Shown one piece after another: positions 42,544 to 52,044 of a DNA stretch of 64,000 nucleotides. Numbering within the stretch: position 1 is the first letter of the stretch; each line of letters opens with the position of its first letter. The notes under the pieces are model-generated. The model saw nothing but the letters and a program-made list of their open reading frames with translations. It was not told the origin of the DNA and made no database searches. Where the stretch lies: assembly GCF_001611675.1 (NCBI RefSeq), contig NZ_CP014766.1:4340001-4404000 (forward strand). The letters are read 5' to 3'. This DNA is from Pontibacter akesuensis. Lineage in GTDB: Bacteria; Bacteroidota; Bacteroidia; Cytophagales; Hymenobacteraceae. A program made the translations under genes and the position numbers.

Positions 42544-42849
42544 GCGTCTGTTTCTTGCTTGTAATAAATAATCTGAAAGCTGAATGAATGCAGCCAACCT
42601 TTAATGGGAGAGGTACGCAAAAGAAGCTGCTGCGGCTGCCGAAAGGAATCTCAGCGGCTCCAAGTCTGTGTATAAATCAGGTAAAGTGTTTATGAAAGGG
42701 AGGGAAACATGATTTCTGCAACAGATGCTTGATGAAACCATAAGCGGGTTAAAAATATTTCAAACCAAGTCTGCTGCAAAATGAAAGAGCCCCGCATCTG
42801 GCAGGGCCCTTTTAAGTATAGCTAGTTCAAGTGGGGTTACAGGAGGCGT
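42544..42849. other. Intergenic region before the beta-CASP gene
   Basis: About 306 bp. Besides the hairpin at 42786-42810, which belongs to the neighbouring lipoprotein gene, and one AAGTATA copy, I see nothing definite. Confidence 0.5.
42786..42810 (-). terminator. Terminator of the DUF4625-type lipoprotein gene
   Basis: AGAGCCCCGC pairs with GCAGGGCCCT (two G-U pairs), loop ATCTG; on the minus strand followed by TTTCATTTT. Confidence 0.55.
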
Positions 42850-43260
42850 TTACATTGCAACGTTCACGTTTACGGTTCGCTCGCCCGTGTTACCTTGCTC
42901 ATCCGTTGCCTCTACAGTTATTTGATACGCGCCAGGCTGAGCATTCTGGTCAAGGTTTATCATGAAGTCCAGGTCAGCCTCTCTGTTGTCGTTCAGGAAA
43001 TCGCGCACGTCTTCATCGTCCACTACACGCTCAGTTCCACTTGCGTCTGTTACCAGTACCCTGATCATCTCCAAGCCAATATTATCTGTTACCTCAGCCC
43101 TTAGCTGAATCTGATCGCCCGGGGCAAAGGTAGCGTTAGCTGTGGGAGACATAATCTGAACAACAGGAGCCGTGGTATCGAGGTCCACATCATCATCGTC
43201 CTCACAAGAAATGAATGCAAAAGAAAACAACAACAGGAACAACCAATTTAACTTTTTCAT
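42850..43260 (-). CDS. DUF4625-type lipoprotein with Ig-like domain
   Basis: A 136-residue lipoprotein. Signal peptide with lipobox (FAFISC) and an acidic stretch right after the cysteine (EDDDDVDLD), which in Bacteroidetes often marks surface-exposed lipoproteins. The rest is one immunoglobulin-like beta-sandwich: TTAPVVQIMSPTANATFAPGD, LRAEVTDNIGLEMIRVLVTD, and YQITVEATDEQGNTGERTVNV. Related domains are grouped as DUF4625. Likely an envelope or surface structural protein. Confidence 0.85.
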   Translation of the reverse strand: MKKLNWLFLLLFSFAFISCEDDDDVDLDTTAPVVQIMSPTANATFAPGDQIQLRAEVTDNIGLEMIRVLVTDASGTERVVDDEDVRDFLNDNREADLDFMINLDQNAQPGAYQITVEATDEQGNTGERTVNVNVAM

Positions 43261-43537
43261 AGGTAATAAAATTTAAGTTTGTGTAAGAAAATTATGAAAT
43301 TAGAATATATGGGCACATTGAGGGTGCCACATAGGGGAGTGCTCTGGTATAAACGGGCAGGTTTGGATATGGTTGTGCAGCTGTAAAGCAGTGCAATTTT
43401 ATCAGCCTGTTTCGAAGGCATTCGAGCTGGCTGTTACTAAACAATACCGGGTGTACGCCATGTTATAAGAACACTTGCCATAGCACCACGTACAATTTAG
43501 TCAAAGTAAATACCTGTAAGTTAAGATATCGATTCGT

Positions 43538-43924
43538 ATGGAAAATTTTGTATTGCTATATCATTTCGATAAGGAAGAAACTAAAAAGGAGTTCGAGAAA
43601 AGCTTTAAAAAGCAGTATCCACGTAACAGAGAGGACCAAAGCAACGGCCTCCGGTACATCGGATTTACGGAACGTGCCGAACCTGCTGCGGTGGATAATG
43701 TGAATACTATTCTTACATCAATGGGTATGGGGCGCGAGGGCTTTTTCGGACTAAACGACTATGTGGCTCTATACTTTACCCGCGACAAAGAGCCGGACGT
43801 AGTTAAACGGCAACTACTGATCGGAACAGAGGAAATGGTAGACGCGGGAGCCGAACACAAAACAAGCGATCCGCACAGGAGCAGCATCAAGCGTTTGTTG
43901 GAGTACGATTACTCTCAAGCGTAA
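43538..43924 (+). CDS. Protein of unknown function
   Basis: A 128-residue soluble, charged protein that I do not recognise. It has no signal peptide. A predicted beta-alpha pattern is seen: NFVLLYHFD strand, a long Lys/Glu-rich helix, LRYIGFTERA, a helix over VDNVNTILTSMGMG, and VALYFTRDKEPD, which looks like a ferredoxin-like single domain. The C-terminal part is helical. A strong palindromic terminator follows. The ATG at 43538 is preceded by an AT-rich leader. Confidence 0.65.
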   Translation: MENFVLLYHFDKEETKKEFEKSFKKQYPRNREDQSNGLRYIGFTERAEPAAVDNVNTILTSMGMGREGFFGLNDYVALYFTRDKEPDVVKRQLLIGTEEMVDAGAEHKTSDPHRSSIKRLLEYDYSQA

Positions 43925-43938
43925 GGAAGTAAATTGGT

Positions 43939-43985
43939 ATAAACTGAAAAAGCAGGCGTTTCTCACGTCTGCTTTTTCAGTTTAT
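43939..43985. terminator. Bidirectional terminator with 21-bp stem
   Basis: ATAAACTGAAAAAGCAGGCG... (43939-43959) pairs with 43965-43985 (one G-U), loop TTCTC, with T-run and A-run in the arms. Lies between convergent genes. Confidence 0.85.
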
Positions 43986-44034
43986 AGTATGGTGGGAAGA
44001 GATTTTCAACCCTTCTGAAGGCACTTCCCTCAGT

Positions 44035-45066
44035 TTATTTAGTAGCCTTATAGTCTGTGATGATGCCGTCGGTAATCCAGTTTGCCAGGGCCTGCCTGTT
44101 GTTCGGAATCACAAAACGGCGCTGATCTTTATCGTTTTTAATGTTGCCAAGTTCCACAAACACTGTGGGCGGGTTACTGTACTTTACCACATACAAGCTA
44201 CTGCGCGGCGTAACGCTGCCGAAATATTCCCGGTTTGGCTGATAACGGTTATACTTGGTGTCGAAAACCTGATGAATGCGCTCAGCAAGCGCTTTGCCAG
44301 CAGGGCTGTTTTCGTGATGGTAAAAAAACACGTCGATATTCTGGCCTTTGCTGCGGCTGTCGATGTGCACAGAGAGCATGCGCTGGTAGGCTCCTCGATG
44401 CTTTTGCGCCAGCTGGTTTATATCCTGTACCCGCTGTCGCAGCCGAAGCTTATGGACGTAGGGAACAGGTTTGCCAAAGTACCCCACCTCATCGCGATCC
44501 ATTTTAAGCACGTTTTCATCCCGAATTCCGTCGTCCGGGTCCTGGATGATCATGTAAACGGTTGCGCCGCGCTCCATCAGCCGGCGAGCCAGCCGTATGG
44601 TCACATCATAAGCATATTCATCCTCGCTTAGCTGATAAGGTCCATACTTGCCTATAGCCCCGGGGTCAGGGCCACTGTGTCCGGCCACCAGGTAAAACAC
44701 GGCTCCTTTCAGCTGCTGGTTCACAATTTCCACGCGCTCATACTTCGGCCCGAAAAGCGGAACCTTCAGTACGCTGGGCGAAGCATTGGCTACAGCAGCT
44801 GCGGCTTTAGTGCCGGAGGTGGCGCTGGTTTCAGGAAGCAGGTATGTTCTGCCGGCATAAAGGCTGTTACCCGCGCCAAGGTTCTTTTGGTTTAGTTCCT
44901 GAAAAGCTTTTATGTGGCTGGTTGGGTTCAACCCATGTCGCTTGAGCAGTAAGTAAATCCCATCTCCGGGTTTTGCCACCACTTCTCTTAAGGATTGGCT
45001 AAAAACAGGTATTGAGAAAAGCGTGAACGTGAGCAGTAGTATAAAATATCGCAATGGGTAGGGCAT
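44035..45066 (-). CDS. N-acetylmuramoyl-L-alanine amidase (amidase_3) with LysM-like N-terminus
   Basis: A 343-residue exported cell-wall amidase. Signal peptide (LLLTFTLFSIPVFSQ), then a LysM-like region (about 28-80, GDGIYLLLKRHGLN to LYAGRTYLLPE), an Ala/Ser linker, and the zinc-dependent amidase_3 domain (about 120-340). Zinc ligands: LVAGHSGPDPGAIG (His), an Asp/Glu in the YAYDVTIRLA helix, and SVHIDSR (His). The catalytic glutamate is in VFVELGNIKN. It cleaves the peptide stem from peptidoglycan. A possible -7 TACCTTCG lies at 45112-45119. Confidence 0.9.
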   Translation of the reverse strand: MPYPLRYFILLLTFTLFSIPVFSQSLREVVAKPGDGIYLLLKRHGLNPTSHIKAFQELNQKNLGAGNSLYAGRTYLLPETSATSGTKAAAAVANASPSVLKVPLFGPKYERVEIVNQQLKGAVFYLVAGHSGPDPGAIGKYGPYQLSEDEYAYDVTIRLARRLMERGATVYMIIQDPDDGIRDENVLKMDRDEVGYFGKPVPYVHKLRLRQRVQDINQLAQKHRGAYQRMLSVHIDSRSKGQNIDVFFYHHENSPAGKALAERIHQVFDTKYNRYQPNREYFGSVTPRSSLYVVKYSNPPTVFVELGNIKNDKDQRRFVIPNNRQALANWITDGIITDYKATK

Positions 45067-45111
45067 GTTTGTTTCTCTCTATTTCTTACGAAGCAGAAGT
45101 ATGAAATATTT

Positions 45112-45119
45112 CGAAGGTA
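45112..45119 (-). promoter_or_regulatory. Possible -7 element of the amidase gene
   Basis: On the minus strand TACCTTCG, one base off TAnnTTTG, 46 bp before the ATG at 45066. Confidence 0.3.
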
Positions 45120-45240
45120 GTAAAATTCTTTAAGAGTGAAGGGCGGCTTGGCCATAACACCAGTACGGCAAAAGCCAGAAAGAGGAGTCTGGGTGAAGTT
45201 TAGCCTGACGAATAGCTCTAAAAATTGAGTCAATCAATCA

Positions 45241-45284
45241 CACAAAAGAGGCGCCTCTGTTAAGTAGATGCGCCTCTTTCTGTG
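45241..45284 (-). terminator. Terminator of the M48 peptidase gene
   Basis: CACAAAAGAGGCGC (45241-45254) pairs with GCGCCTCTTTCTGTG (45270-45284) apart from one bulge; on the minus strand it ends in TTTTGTG. It lies 17 bp past the stop. Confidence 0.7.
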
Positions 45285-45300
45285 ATTTGATCAAGCTGCT

Positions 45301-46761
45301 TTACTTCGACAGGAGCTTGATCATGGTTCCTTTCTCCACCCGGTCGCTCAGCTGCAGCCCGTTAAGTATGGCTAACTCCTCGCGTCTCGCCTCTGGTACC
45401 TGGTTTCGATCGAAAATCTGTGCCAGGGTAGCAGTCTGCTGAACTGTTTCTATGCGTATGCGCTCTGGCTGCCGGTTCAGCTTCTCTTGGTCGGTAAGCA
45501 CACTGAAGTTCTGCATGGTGTTGCTGAACTGCGGCGCGTAGTTGTTGAATTGCGAGGCCAGCGTAACCCCCATCAGGTTGTAGATGTTGCCGTTGTATTT
45601 AATCAGGTACATGAGCACCCGAATCTCCTGCTGCTGTTGCTGTTGTTGCTGCTGCTGTTGCTGCTTAAGTTGAGCCACTATGGCGATAGCAGGAAGTCCG
45701 TTTACAGTCACACTCTTCGACTCAAGCGGCTGTAGGTTGTAATTTTGCAATACCTGCTGCGCCGCCGTCTCCAGGTTGTCGCCTTGCGCAAGCGTAAGCG
45801 ACATAAGCGCGCCCCCATCTTTCGGAGCCATTTGGAACTGCTGCGGCGAATTCATGTAGTTCCAGCCGTTTGGTATAGGGAACTTAAACTTCAGCTCGGG
45901 GTGGTAGAAAACAAAGTTCTCAACAAATCCCTGGCGCGGATCCTCACCATATACCAATCCGTCAATCAGCTGGAGGTAACTGTTGCGGTCTACCTGAGCT
46001 CTTGTCAGATTAAGCTTTTGCTTCCATTCTGCGGCCAGCGCTGTCACTGTCTCGTAGCGGTCGCCCGGGTTAGGGTGCGTGGAAAGGAAGCCAGGAATCT
46101 CTTGCCCGCTTTTTTCCTGCTGCCGCTGCAGTGTTAAAAAGAAATCGGCCATTTCTGCCGCATCATAGCCAATTTTGGAAGAATACTCCACGCCCAGCAT
46201 GTCTGACTCCCTTTCATCATCCCGGCCAAACTTGAGGAACAGCAAACCAAGCCCCTGTGAGGCCGCCTGCCCGGCCTGAGCCACGGTGGGTGAAAGAATA
46301 GAACCAAGTATGAGCCCTCCTTGCGCCAAGGTAGATTTGGCCTGCTGCTGCACCGAGTGCCTTGCGGCAATATGGCCGATCTCGTGCCCCAGTACTCCGG
46401 CAAACTGCGCCTCGTTGTTAAAGTGCGCCATAATGCCACGCGTGAAATAAACATAGCCTCCAGGCACTGCAAAGGCGTTGATCACGGGCGAGTCTACAAT
46501 TTTAAAACTGTATTTGATGTTGCTGCGATGGGAGATTGCAGCCATTTCCTGCCCCTTCTGCTCCATGAAACGCTGCAACTCGGGGTCCTGGTACAGCCCA
46601 AATTGGGCAATTACTGCAGGGTCGGTTTGCTGGCCCATCGCCACCTCTTGCTCCTCAGACATTAGCACCACATCGCGCTTGCCGGTTACAGGATTAACGG
46701 CGCAGGAGTTTAGGAGCAGCGTTGCTGCTAAAGCCCATCCTGCTATCGGTATTTTTTTCAT
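45301..46761 (-). CDS. M48 family metalloprotease lipoprotein with polyglutamine tract
   Basis: A 486-residue periplasmic zinc protease resembling BepA/LoiP, which act in outer-membrane protein quality control. Lipobox with cysteine 20 (LLLNSC). The zinc motif HEIGH is at residues 126-130 (GVLGHEIGHIAARH); the third ligand is in ERESDMLGVEY, and FLSTHPNPGDR is also conserved. Residues about 280-440 form an extra domain, inside which 12 consecutive glutamines (367-378) are encoded by mixed CAG/CAA codons. The C-terminal 45 residues look like a LysM-type module. The polyglutamine run is unusual for the family and may be a flexible loop. Confidence 0.9.
   Translation of the reverse strand: MKKIPIAGWALAATLLLNSCAVNPVTGKRDVVLMSEEQEVAMGQQTDPAVIAQFGLYQDPELQRFMEQKGQEMAAISHRSNIKYSFKIVDSPVINAFAVPGGYVYFTRGIMAHFNNEAQFAGVLGHEIGHIAARHSVQQQAKSTLAQGGLILGSILSPTVAQAGQAASQGLGLLFLKFGRDDERESDMLGVEYSSKIGYDAAEMADFFLTLQRQQEKSGQEIPGFLSTHPNPGDRYETVTALAAEWKQKLNLTRAQVDRNSYLQLIDGLVYGEDPRQGFVENFVFYHPELKFKFPIPNGWNYMNSPQQFQMAPKDGGALMSLTLAQGDNLETAAQQVLQNYNLQPLESKSVTVNGLPAIAIVAQLKQQQQQQQQQQQQEIRVLMYLIKYNGNIYNLMGVTLASQFNNYAPQFSNTMQNFSVLTDQEKLNRQPERIRIETVQQTATLAQIFDRNQVPEARREELAILNGLQLSDRVEKGTMIKLLSK
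45628..45663 (-). repeat. CAG/CAA trinucleotide run (12 Gln codons)
   Basis: Twelve glutamine codons in a row within the M48 peptidase gene (CTG/TTG triplets on the + strand). Eight are CAG and four CAA, so the run is imperfect at DNA level. Confidence 0.9.
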
Positions 46762-47290
46762 ATTTGAACCGTTTAGTTAGCTGTTTCCTCTATAAATTAA
46801 ATATTAGGAAATCAGAATTTGATAATATCAACGGCGGCTTAAAATGATATGTTACACAGCCGAAGCAATTCCCGCGCCATTGCCAGCCAACAATCGTGCA
46901 TGCCATCATACAGGCTACTATAGCAGCTCCTGCAGCAGTCAATGAACTCGCGTTAATTAGGAGATGGTATAGCTATTTTATTTTAGCCGGGGCTGCCTAA
47001 TACTTTTAAAATGAATGTTATGGCTATTTCCGCGGATACAATGAAAGAAAGTCTAAACTGGCAGCGAATAGTTAACTGTGATTCCCCTTTTTGAGGTACA
47101 AAAGCTATTTACATCACCTCCTAACTAGATTTTGTGAGTACCCTATACAGAGTTAACTCTCTTGTGGGGTAACATACAGCTGCGCCCTCACGACGTAATA
47201 ACCTGTAGCGCGTATAGTATACAGCAGGCTTGGAGGAGCAAAGCCTGCAGCATAGCAACTTGAAAATTTATTTTTTTATCTCAGCGTACT
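46762..47290. other. 529-bp intergenic region between divergent genes
   Basis: No gene that I can support. It contains upstream sequence for the M48 peptidase and the aldo/keto reductase. One small hairpin is present: GCAGGCTT (47224-47231) with AAGCCTGC (47241-47248), 40-60 bp before the reductase. I see no exact TAnnTTTG on either strand at a useful distance, and no tRNA-like fold. Confidence 0.5.
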
Positions 47291-48277
47291 ATGAACAAAC
47301 GAATATTAGGGAAACAAGGACTCGAAGTTTCAGCGCTAGGACTCGGCTGCATGGGCATGTCCGACTTTTACAGCGACCGCAACGACCAAGAATCCATCGC
47401 CACCCTGCACCGCGCCATCGAGCTTGGGGTTGATTTTCTTGACACGGCCGACATGTATGGCGTTGGCGCAAATGAGGAACTGATCGGGAAAGCGGTAAAA
47501 GGCAGAAGAGAGCGGGTGGTGCTGGCCACCAAGTTTGGCAATGTAAGGGGAGAGGACGGAAGCTTTCTTGGCGTGAACGGGAAACCGGAATACGTGCGGA
47601 AAGCCTGTGAAGCCAGTTTGAGACGCCTGGGGGTGGATCACATCGATTTATACTACCAGCACCGCGTTGACAAGAACACGCCCATTGAAGAAACGGTGGG
47701 TGCCATGGCAGAACTGGTGAAAGAAGGGAAAGTCTTATACCTGGGTTTATCGGAAGCCTCGGCGGAGACAATAAGAAAGGCGCAGAAAGTGCACCCGATC
47801 TCCGCGCTGCAGACAGAGTACTCACTGTGGAGCCGCGATGTGGAGGACGAGATACTGCCTACATGCCGCGAGCTGGGTATAGGCTTTGTACCGTACAGCC
47901 CGCTGGGCAGAGGCTTTTTAACCGGGCAGTTCAGGAAGTTTGAGGATCTGGCTGAAGATGACTACAGACGCCACTCGCCGCGTTTCCAGGGCGAGAACTT
48001 CCAGAAGAACCTGGACCTGGTAAAGAAAATTGAGGAGCTGGCCGCACAGAAGGGCTGTCAACCGTCGCAGTTGGCGTTGGCGTGGTTACTGGCGCAGGGA
48101 GAGGATATTGTGCCTATCCCCGGCACTAAGCGCCGCAAATACCTGGAGGAGAATGTGCGGGCCCTAGATGTAACACTGACGCAGGAGGAACTGCAGCAAA
48201 TAAATGACATCGCGCCAAAAGGAGTAGCCGCCGGCGACCGGTACCAGGAGGAGCAGATGAAAGCAGTTAACGTGTAG
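47291..48277 (+). CDS. Aldo/keto reductase
   Basis: A 328-residue NADPH-dependent oxidoreductase with the AKR barrel. The catalytic tetrad is visible: Asp in [10 protein letters not shown] (also the tyrosine), Lys in LATKFG, and His in YYQHRVD. NADPH-binding blocks are [14 protein letters not shown] and [19 protein letters not shown] ([15 protein letters not shown]). It belongs to the group that reduces aldehydes such as methylglyoxal and is related to the YghZ/PerR-type families. Monocistronic, ended by a strong hairpin. The substrate is not known. Confidence 0.93.
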   Translation: MNKRILGKQGLEVSALGLGCMGMSDFYSDRNDQESIATLHRAIELGVDFLDTADMYGVGANEELIGKAVKGRRERVVLATKFGNVRGEDGSFLGVNGKPEYVRKACEASLRRLGVDHIDLYYQHRVDKNTPIEETVGAMAELVKEGKVLYLGLSEASAETIRKAQKVHPISALQTEYSLWSRDVEDEILPTCRELGIGFVPYSPLGRGFLTGQFRKFEDLAEDDYRRHSPRFQGENFQKNLDLVKKIEELAAQKGCQPSQLALAWLLAQGEDIVPIPGTKRRKYLEENVRALDVTLTQEELQQINDIAPKGVAAGDRYQEEQMKAVNV

Positions 48278-48295
48278 TCAGGGAATCAAACAAAC

Positions 48296-48337
48296 AGTAA
48301 AAGCCAGCACCTCAAAAAGCATGTGCTGGCTTTTACT
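48296..48337. terminator. Bidirectional terminator, 15-bp stem
   Basis: AGTAAAAGCCAGCAC (48296-48310) pairs exactly with GTGCTGGCTTTTACT (48323-48337). It lies between the reductase and the convergent lipoprotein gene. Confidence 0.8.
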
Positions 48338-48356
48338 GATTAATATCTCCATGATG

Positions 48357-48971
48357 TCAATTCAAGCGGTAGTTCACAAGCTCGTAACGGCGCATCAGCC
48401 TGCCAGTATCCCCATAGAATAGATCAGATCGGACGAGGCCCACATCAGGCGATACATAGTCTTTTTGAAAGGAGGACACAGTTGGTGAGTTGGGAGTGGT
48501 ATATTGGTTCTCAATCTCAAATGTGTAACCCATAAAGCTATAATAAGCGTTTTCGATGGGGGCTAGGGTGTTTATACGGGTGGTAAGCACGTAGAGTAGG
48601 TAGCCCGGATATTGGTATGTATAGCCAATACTGCCGTAATCAGCATTCTGGTAAAGTATCAGCGCCACCTGGCCGCCTCTGTTATAGTATACGTATCCTT
48701 CGTTGCTGTTCTGCACGATGTACCCATCATTCAAAATGTACCATCTACTGTTATAAATGATTGTATCGCGCAAGACAGCACGCCTGTACAGGCTTGTATC
48801 CAACGCTTCGCCGGAATGCATATAGTTTATCACCTGGTACGTCCACTGGTTCCCCACCTGCAGCGGAATCAGTTCCTCTTTGGGCGAAAGATCTTCCTCG
48901 CGTTGGCAGGAGAAAAGCACGCACTGCAACAGCAGAAGCAGCGAAAGAGACAGCCGACTATTACACTTCAT
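48357..48971 (-). CDS. Lipoprotein of unknown function
   Basis: A 204-residue lipoprotein (signal peptide with LLLLLQCVLFSC). The mature part is rich in Tyr, Asn and beta strands: LIPLQVGNQWTYQVINYMHS near the start, then GYVYYNRGGQVALILYQ and FSFE-like strands up to RRYELVNYRLN. The N-terminal PLxVGNxWTY pattern is common in Bacteroidetes lipoproteins whose role is not known. Gene ends by convergence with the reductase terminator. Confidence 0.8.
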   Translation of the reverse strand: MKCNSRLSLSLLLLLQCVLFSCQREEDLSPKEELIPLQVGNQWTYQVINYMHSGEALDTSLYRRAVLRDTIIYNSRWYILNDGYIVQNSNEGYVYYNRGGQVALILYQNADYGSIGYTYQYPGYLLYVLTTRINTLAPIENAYYSFMGYTFEIENQYTTPNSPTVSSFQKDYVSPDVGLVRSDLFYGDTGRLMRRYELVNYRLN

Positions 48972-49102
48972 AAGCGCCTAATTTAAAGTATAAGTATAAG
49001 ATCCCATTCACAGAACAAGCGTTGCATGCGGCAGGCGTTTCCGCAACGTAGAAAGTTATATGGCCCACAAGTATAAAGAGGCAGAGCCGCGTATTTACTA
49101 GG

Positions 49103-52009
49103 TTAGCGCGCGCAGATGCCCCGGTAGGCGCACCACTGGCACACATCCAGATCCTTCGTTTTCTGTATCGGGTCCTCCGGGTCCAGCACGCGGTTTACAA
49201 AGTCGCTCAGGATTTTTTCAGAGGCAATTTTAAAGTCTGTTCCTGTTTCGCCGCTGCCGCCAATATTGTCTGAATCGAAAGGCAACACGCCGGCCTCCAG
49301 GTTCCGGAAAGAGATAATGCCAGACGTGGGCTCCAGGCTTTGCACCGGCACGTGCTGCGCATTCCGTAGCAGTGTTTCCGGCGACTCCTCCAGCATGCGC
49401 TTGATCACGTACTCGTACAGCCACAGTTGTCGCGCCTTGCCATACTTTGGGTCAGTAAGAAAGTGTAGCTCCACATCATCTGGTTTTACCCGTAGTTGGT
49501 TTTGCTCCACCTTTCCGGTTTTATAATCGATTACGCGCAGTTGGTGTCCCGTCAGGTCAATGCGGTCGGCCTTGCCGGCAATGCGCACGTTTACCACGGT
49601 ATTGCCTACCTGCACCGGAAGTATGGCCGAGAGCGTTTCCTCCAGCCGCAGCACGTAAAGCGGCAGTTCCTCTGAGTAAATTAGCTTTTGCAGATACTTC
49701 TCCAGCACCTCCACGGCCACCTTAAACAGCAGGTAGTTCATGCCGCGCTCCGGTTTGGCGCCAAGGGTTACTTTGCTGAATTCCTTTTTTACTTTCTCGT
49801 CCAGCCCCTCTAGCATCTGCTCCACATGCACAGCCTCGATTGGCGCTCCGCTCTGTTCGAACGGGCGGAAAAAATCCTCCAGTACCTGGTGCACAATGGT
49901 TCCGAATTGATCAGCTCCCAGCTGTTCCTCCACCTCATCCATTTCCTGCATTTTGGCGATGCGGGTAAAGTAGTACTGCAGCGAACAGTTGATGTACATG
50001 TTCAGGTGCGAAGGGTAAAGGCCGCGCTCCAGCTCCTGCCTTAGCTGCGCAATGATCTCCGGGGATTTGCCGATAACAATGTCCTCGTTGTACTCCCGCA
50101 TTTCCTGCTGCTCCACGGCAGCGGTCAGGTCCCGGAACTTGATCTTTGGGTTGCGGAGGGCCAGGTCGTTCTGCAGCTGAAGTATAAAACGACTCTTCTC
50201 GCCCGACCCATAGGTGTCGGAGGGCAGCACGTACAGCAGGTTGATCGTTTTGGCACGTTGCAGCAGGCGGTAAAAGTTATAGGCCATGGCACCCTCCGTT
50301 TCGGCATAGGTGGGCAGGCCAAACTCCCGCAGTACATCGTACGGCATCAGCGACTCCTGGCGCTTGGGCGCTGGCAGCACGTTCTCATTTACCGAAAGGA
50401 TGATCAGGTTCTCAAAATCCAGCGCGCGCGTTTCGAGCATACCCATTATCTGCACCTCCGAGATCGGCTCGCCGCTAAACGGCAGGCGCGTCTGGGAGAT
50501 GAGCTCATAGAGGAATTTGCGGAAGCTGCGAACCGAAATCTTGTGCTCCCGGCAGTCAAATATCGTGTCGAGGCGCTTCACCAAAGTATAAAAAATGTAC
50601 AGGTACTCCGTCTCAATGCTGTTGCGGCCATGCGCGTATACTTCGCGCAGCAGCTCGATAAGCGCATACATGGCCACGATGATGTCGTCGCAGTCGCGCC
50701 AAGTGCGGAAGAGCGTTTCGAAGAGCGGGTGATGCTGCCCAAGCTCCAGCAGTTCCTGCGCCGTGACGAGCACCTTGTTTTCCTGTACCATTTTGTCCAG
50801 CACCTGCTGAATCATTCCTTTGTACTTCGCCTGGTCGGGCTGATCGTTCAGAAACAGCTCGTAGCGCCGGATAAAAGGGTGCGTCAGGAGTTTCGTTACA
50901 CTTAGGTGATGGTATTGGTATACTTTGTAGCCGGAGCTTTGCAGCTGCGTCACACCGGTCAGGTGTACCTCGAACAGCAAATCAATGAGGTTAAACAAAG
51001 GTGTCCCCCGGAAGCTGAGGCCCATGGTGACGTTATAATTTTTAACCTCCTCGGGTATGGAGTGCAGCACCGGCAGCAGCAGCGTTTCATCGGGCAGCAC
51101 GATGGCTGTCAGGGTGTGCTTGTTTTTGCTCCGTATTTCCTGCAGCAGCTGCCCGGCCAGTTTGCCCTGCATGCTGGCATTCGCCACACCAATCACGTTT
51201 ATCTCTTTATCATCCGTCAGCAGCAGGTTTTGTTGCCAGCGCCATTCCGGCATGCCCCACGTACTTTTATACTTGCGCAGGAAGCTGCCGGCACGGTTCG
51301 GGGTAGCTTCGTCCATGTAAAAGTCATCGGAGTCAAAGAGCACTTCGGCCTTATTTTGCTTCAGCAGCGTACGAATGATTTTCTCTTCAGAGTTGGTAAG
51401 GCTGTTGAGGCCGATGAAGATAAACTGGTGGCACGCGCTGGACTGGGCGATCTTCTCTATTTTACTGGCCACCTGTCGGAAAGCCATGCCTGTGTATGCC
51501 TGCTTTTTGTCGCGCAGGCGCTTTTGCAGGTTGTGGTAGGTTTTCTCGATGTTGTCCCAGAGGCTGAAATACTTCTTGAGCGTGGGAGAGAGGTCTTTGC
51601 CCAAAAACTTCGGGTCCCAGCGCTCCAGCGCCTTCGCCTCGCTCAGGTAGTCAAAAAGCTTGTCGGTGTTTACCAGGTTCTGGTCAATGCGGCTGAAATC
51701 CTCCAGCAGCGTACCGGCCCAGGTTACAAAGTTATCAAAGTCGAGTTTCGGGTCCTGCTCCAGCATCAAATCAAAGAGCTCCAGCTGCAGGTTAATCGGC
51801 TCCAGCACATCTGTTTTGGAAAGGCTGCGGATAAAATCCTCCATGGCATACACCTCCGGCGACCAGATAGGCTCCGGTGCCGCCTGTGCCAGCGCTGTTT
51901 TAAAGAAGAAGCTCGCACGCCGCGACGGCAGCACAATGCAGAGGTCGCTGATGTTTTCTTTATACTTCTCGTAAACGTATTTAGCCGTAAGCTCCAGGAA
52001 AGTCTGCAC
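49103..52009 (-). CDS. addB: AddB-like subunit: inactivated helicase fold with PD-(D/E)XK nuclease
   Basis: A 968-residue protein of the AddB/exonuclease V type, partner of the UvrD-like AddA (55315-58719) in resecting double-strand breaks. The N-terminus lacks a full Walker A motif (LCIVLPSRRASFFFKTAL), as usual in AddB. The C-terminal nuclease has GTIVHQVLEDFF, AGKADRIDL and RVIDYKTGK. An iron-sulfur cluster is suggested by four cysteines: INCSLQYY plus VCQWCAYRGIC at the very end. It starts with GTG at 52009. Unusually, three unrelated genes separate it from addA on the same strand. Confidence 0.9.
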   Translation of the reverse strand: MQTFLELTAKYVYEKYKENISDLCIVLPSRRASFFFKTALAQAAPEPIWSPEVYAMEDFIRSLSKTDVLEPINLQLELFDLMLEQDPKLDFDNFVTWAGTLLEDFSRIDQNLVNTDKLFDYLSEAKALERWDPKFLGKDLSPTLKKYFSLWDNIEKTYHNLQKRLRDKKQAYTGMAFRQVASKIEKIAQSSACHQFIFIGLNSLTNSEEKIIRTLLKQNKAEVLFDSDDFYMDEATPNRAGSFLRKYKSTWGMPEWRWQQNLLLTDDKEINVIGVANASMQGKLAGQLLQEIRSKNKHTLTAIVLPDETLLLPVLHSIPEEVKNYNVTMGLSFRGTPLFNLIDLLFEVHLTGVTQLQSSGYKVYQYHHLSVTKLLTHPFIRRYELFLNDQPDQAKYKGMIQQVLDKMVQENKVLVTAQELLELGQHHPLFETLFRTWRDCDDIIVAMYALIELLREVYAHGRNSIETEYLYIFYTLVKRLDTIFDCREHKISVRSFRKFLYELISQTRLPFSGEPISEVQIMGMLETRALDFENLIILSVNENVLPAPKRQESLMPYDVLREFGLPTYAETEGAMAYNFYRLLQRAKTINLLYVLPSDTYGSGEKSRFILQLQNDLALRNPKIKFRDLTAAVEQQEMREYNEDIVIGKSPEIIAQLRQELERGLYPSHLNMYINCSLQYYFTRIAKMQEMDEVEEQLGADQFGTIVHQVLEDFFRPFEQSGAPIEAVHVEQMLEGLDEKVKKEFSKVTLGAKPERGMNYLLFKVAVEVLEKYLQKLIYSEELPLYVLRLEETLSAILPVQVGNTVVNVRIAGKADRIDLTGHQLRVIDYKTGKVEQNQLRVKPDDVELHFLTDPKYGKARQLWLYEYVIKRMLEESPETLLRNAQHVPVQSLEPTSGIISFRNLEAGVLPFDSDNIGGSGETGTDFKIASEKILSDFVNRVLDPEDPIQKTKDLDVCQWCAYRGICAR

Positions 52010-52044
52010 GGGGTGTAAATTAGAGTGGGTGAAAGGGAGTTGAT

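Noticed and set aside
47230..47433. 67-codon frame beginning before the aldo/keto reductase
   Set aside because: Runs into the reductase in another frame; TTG start and Arg-rich shadow composition.
50906..52018. 370-codon open frame on + inside addB
   Set aside because: Antisense to the conserved AddB-like gene; Leu/Gln/Val-rich composition is what the complement of such a gene gives.
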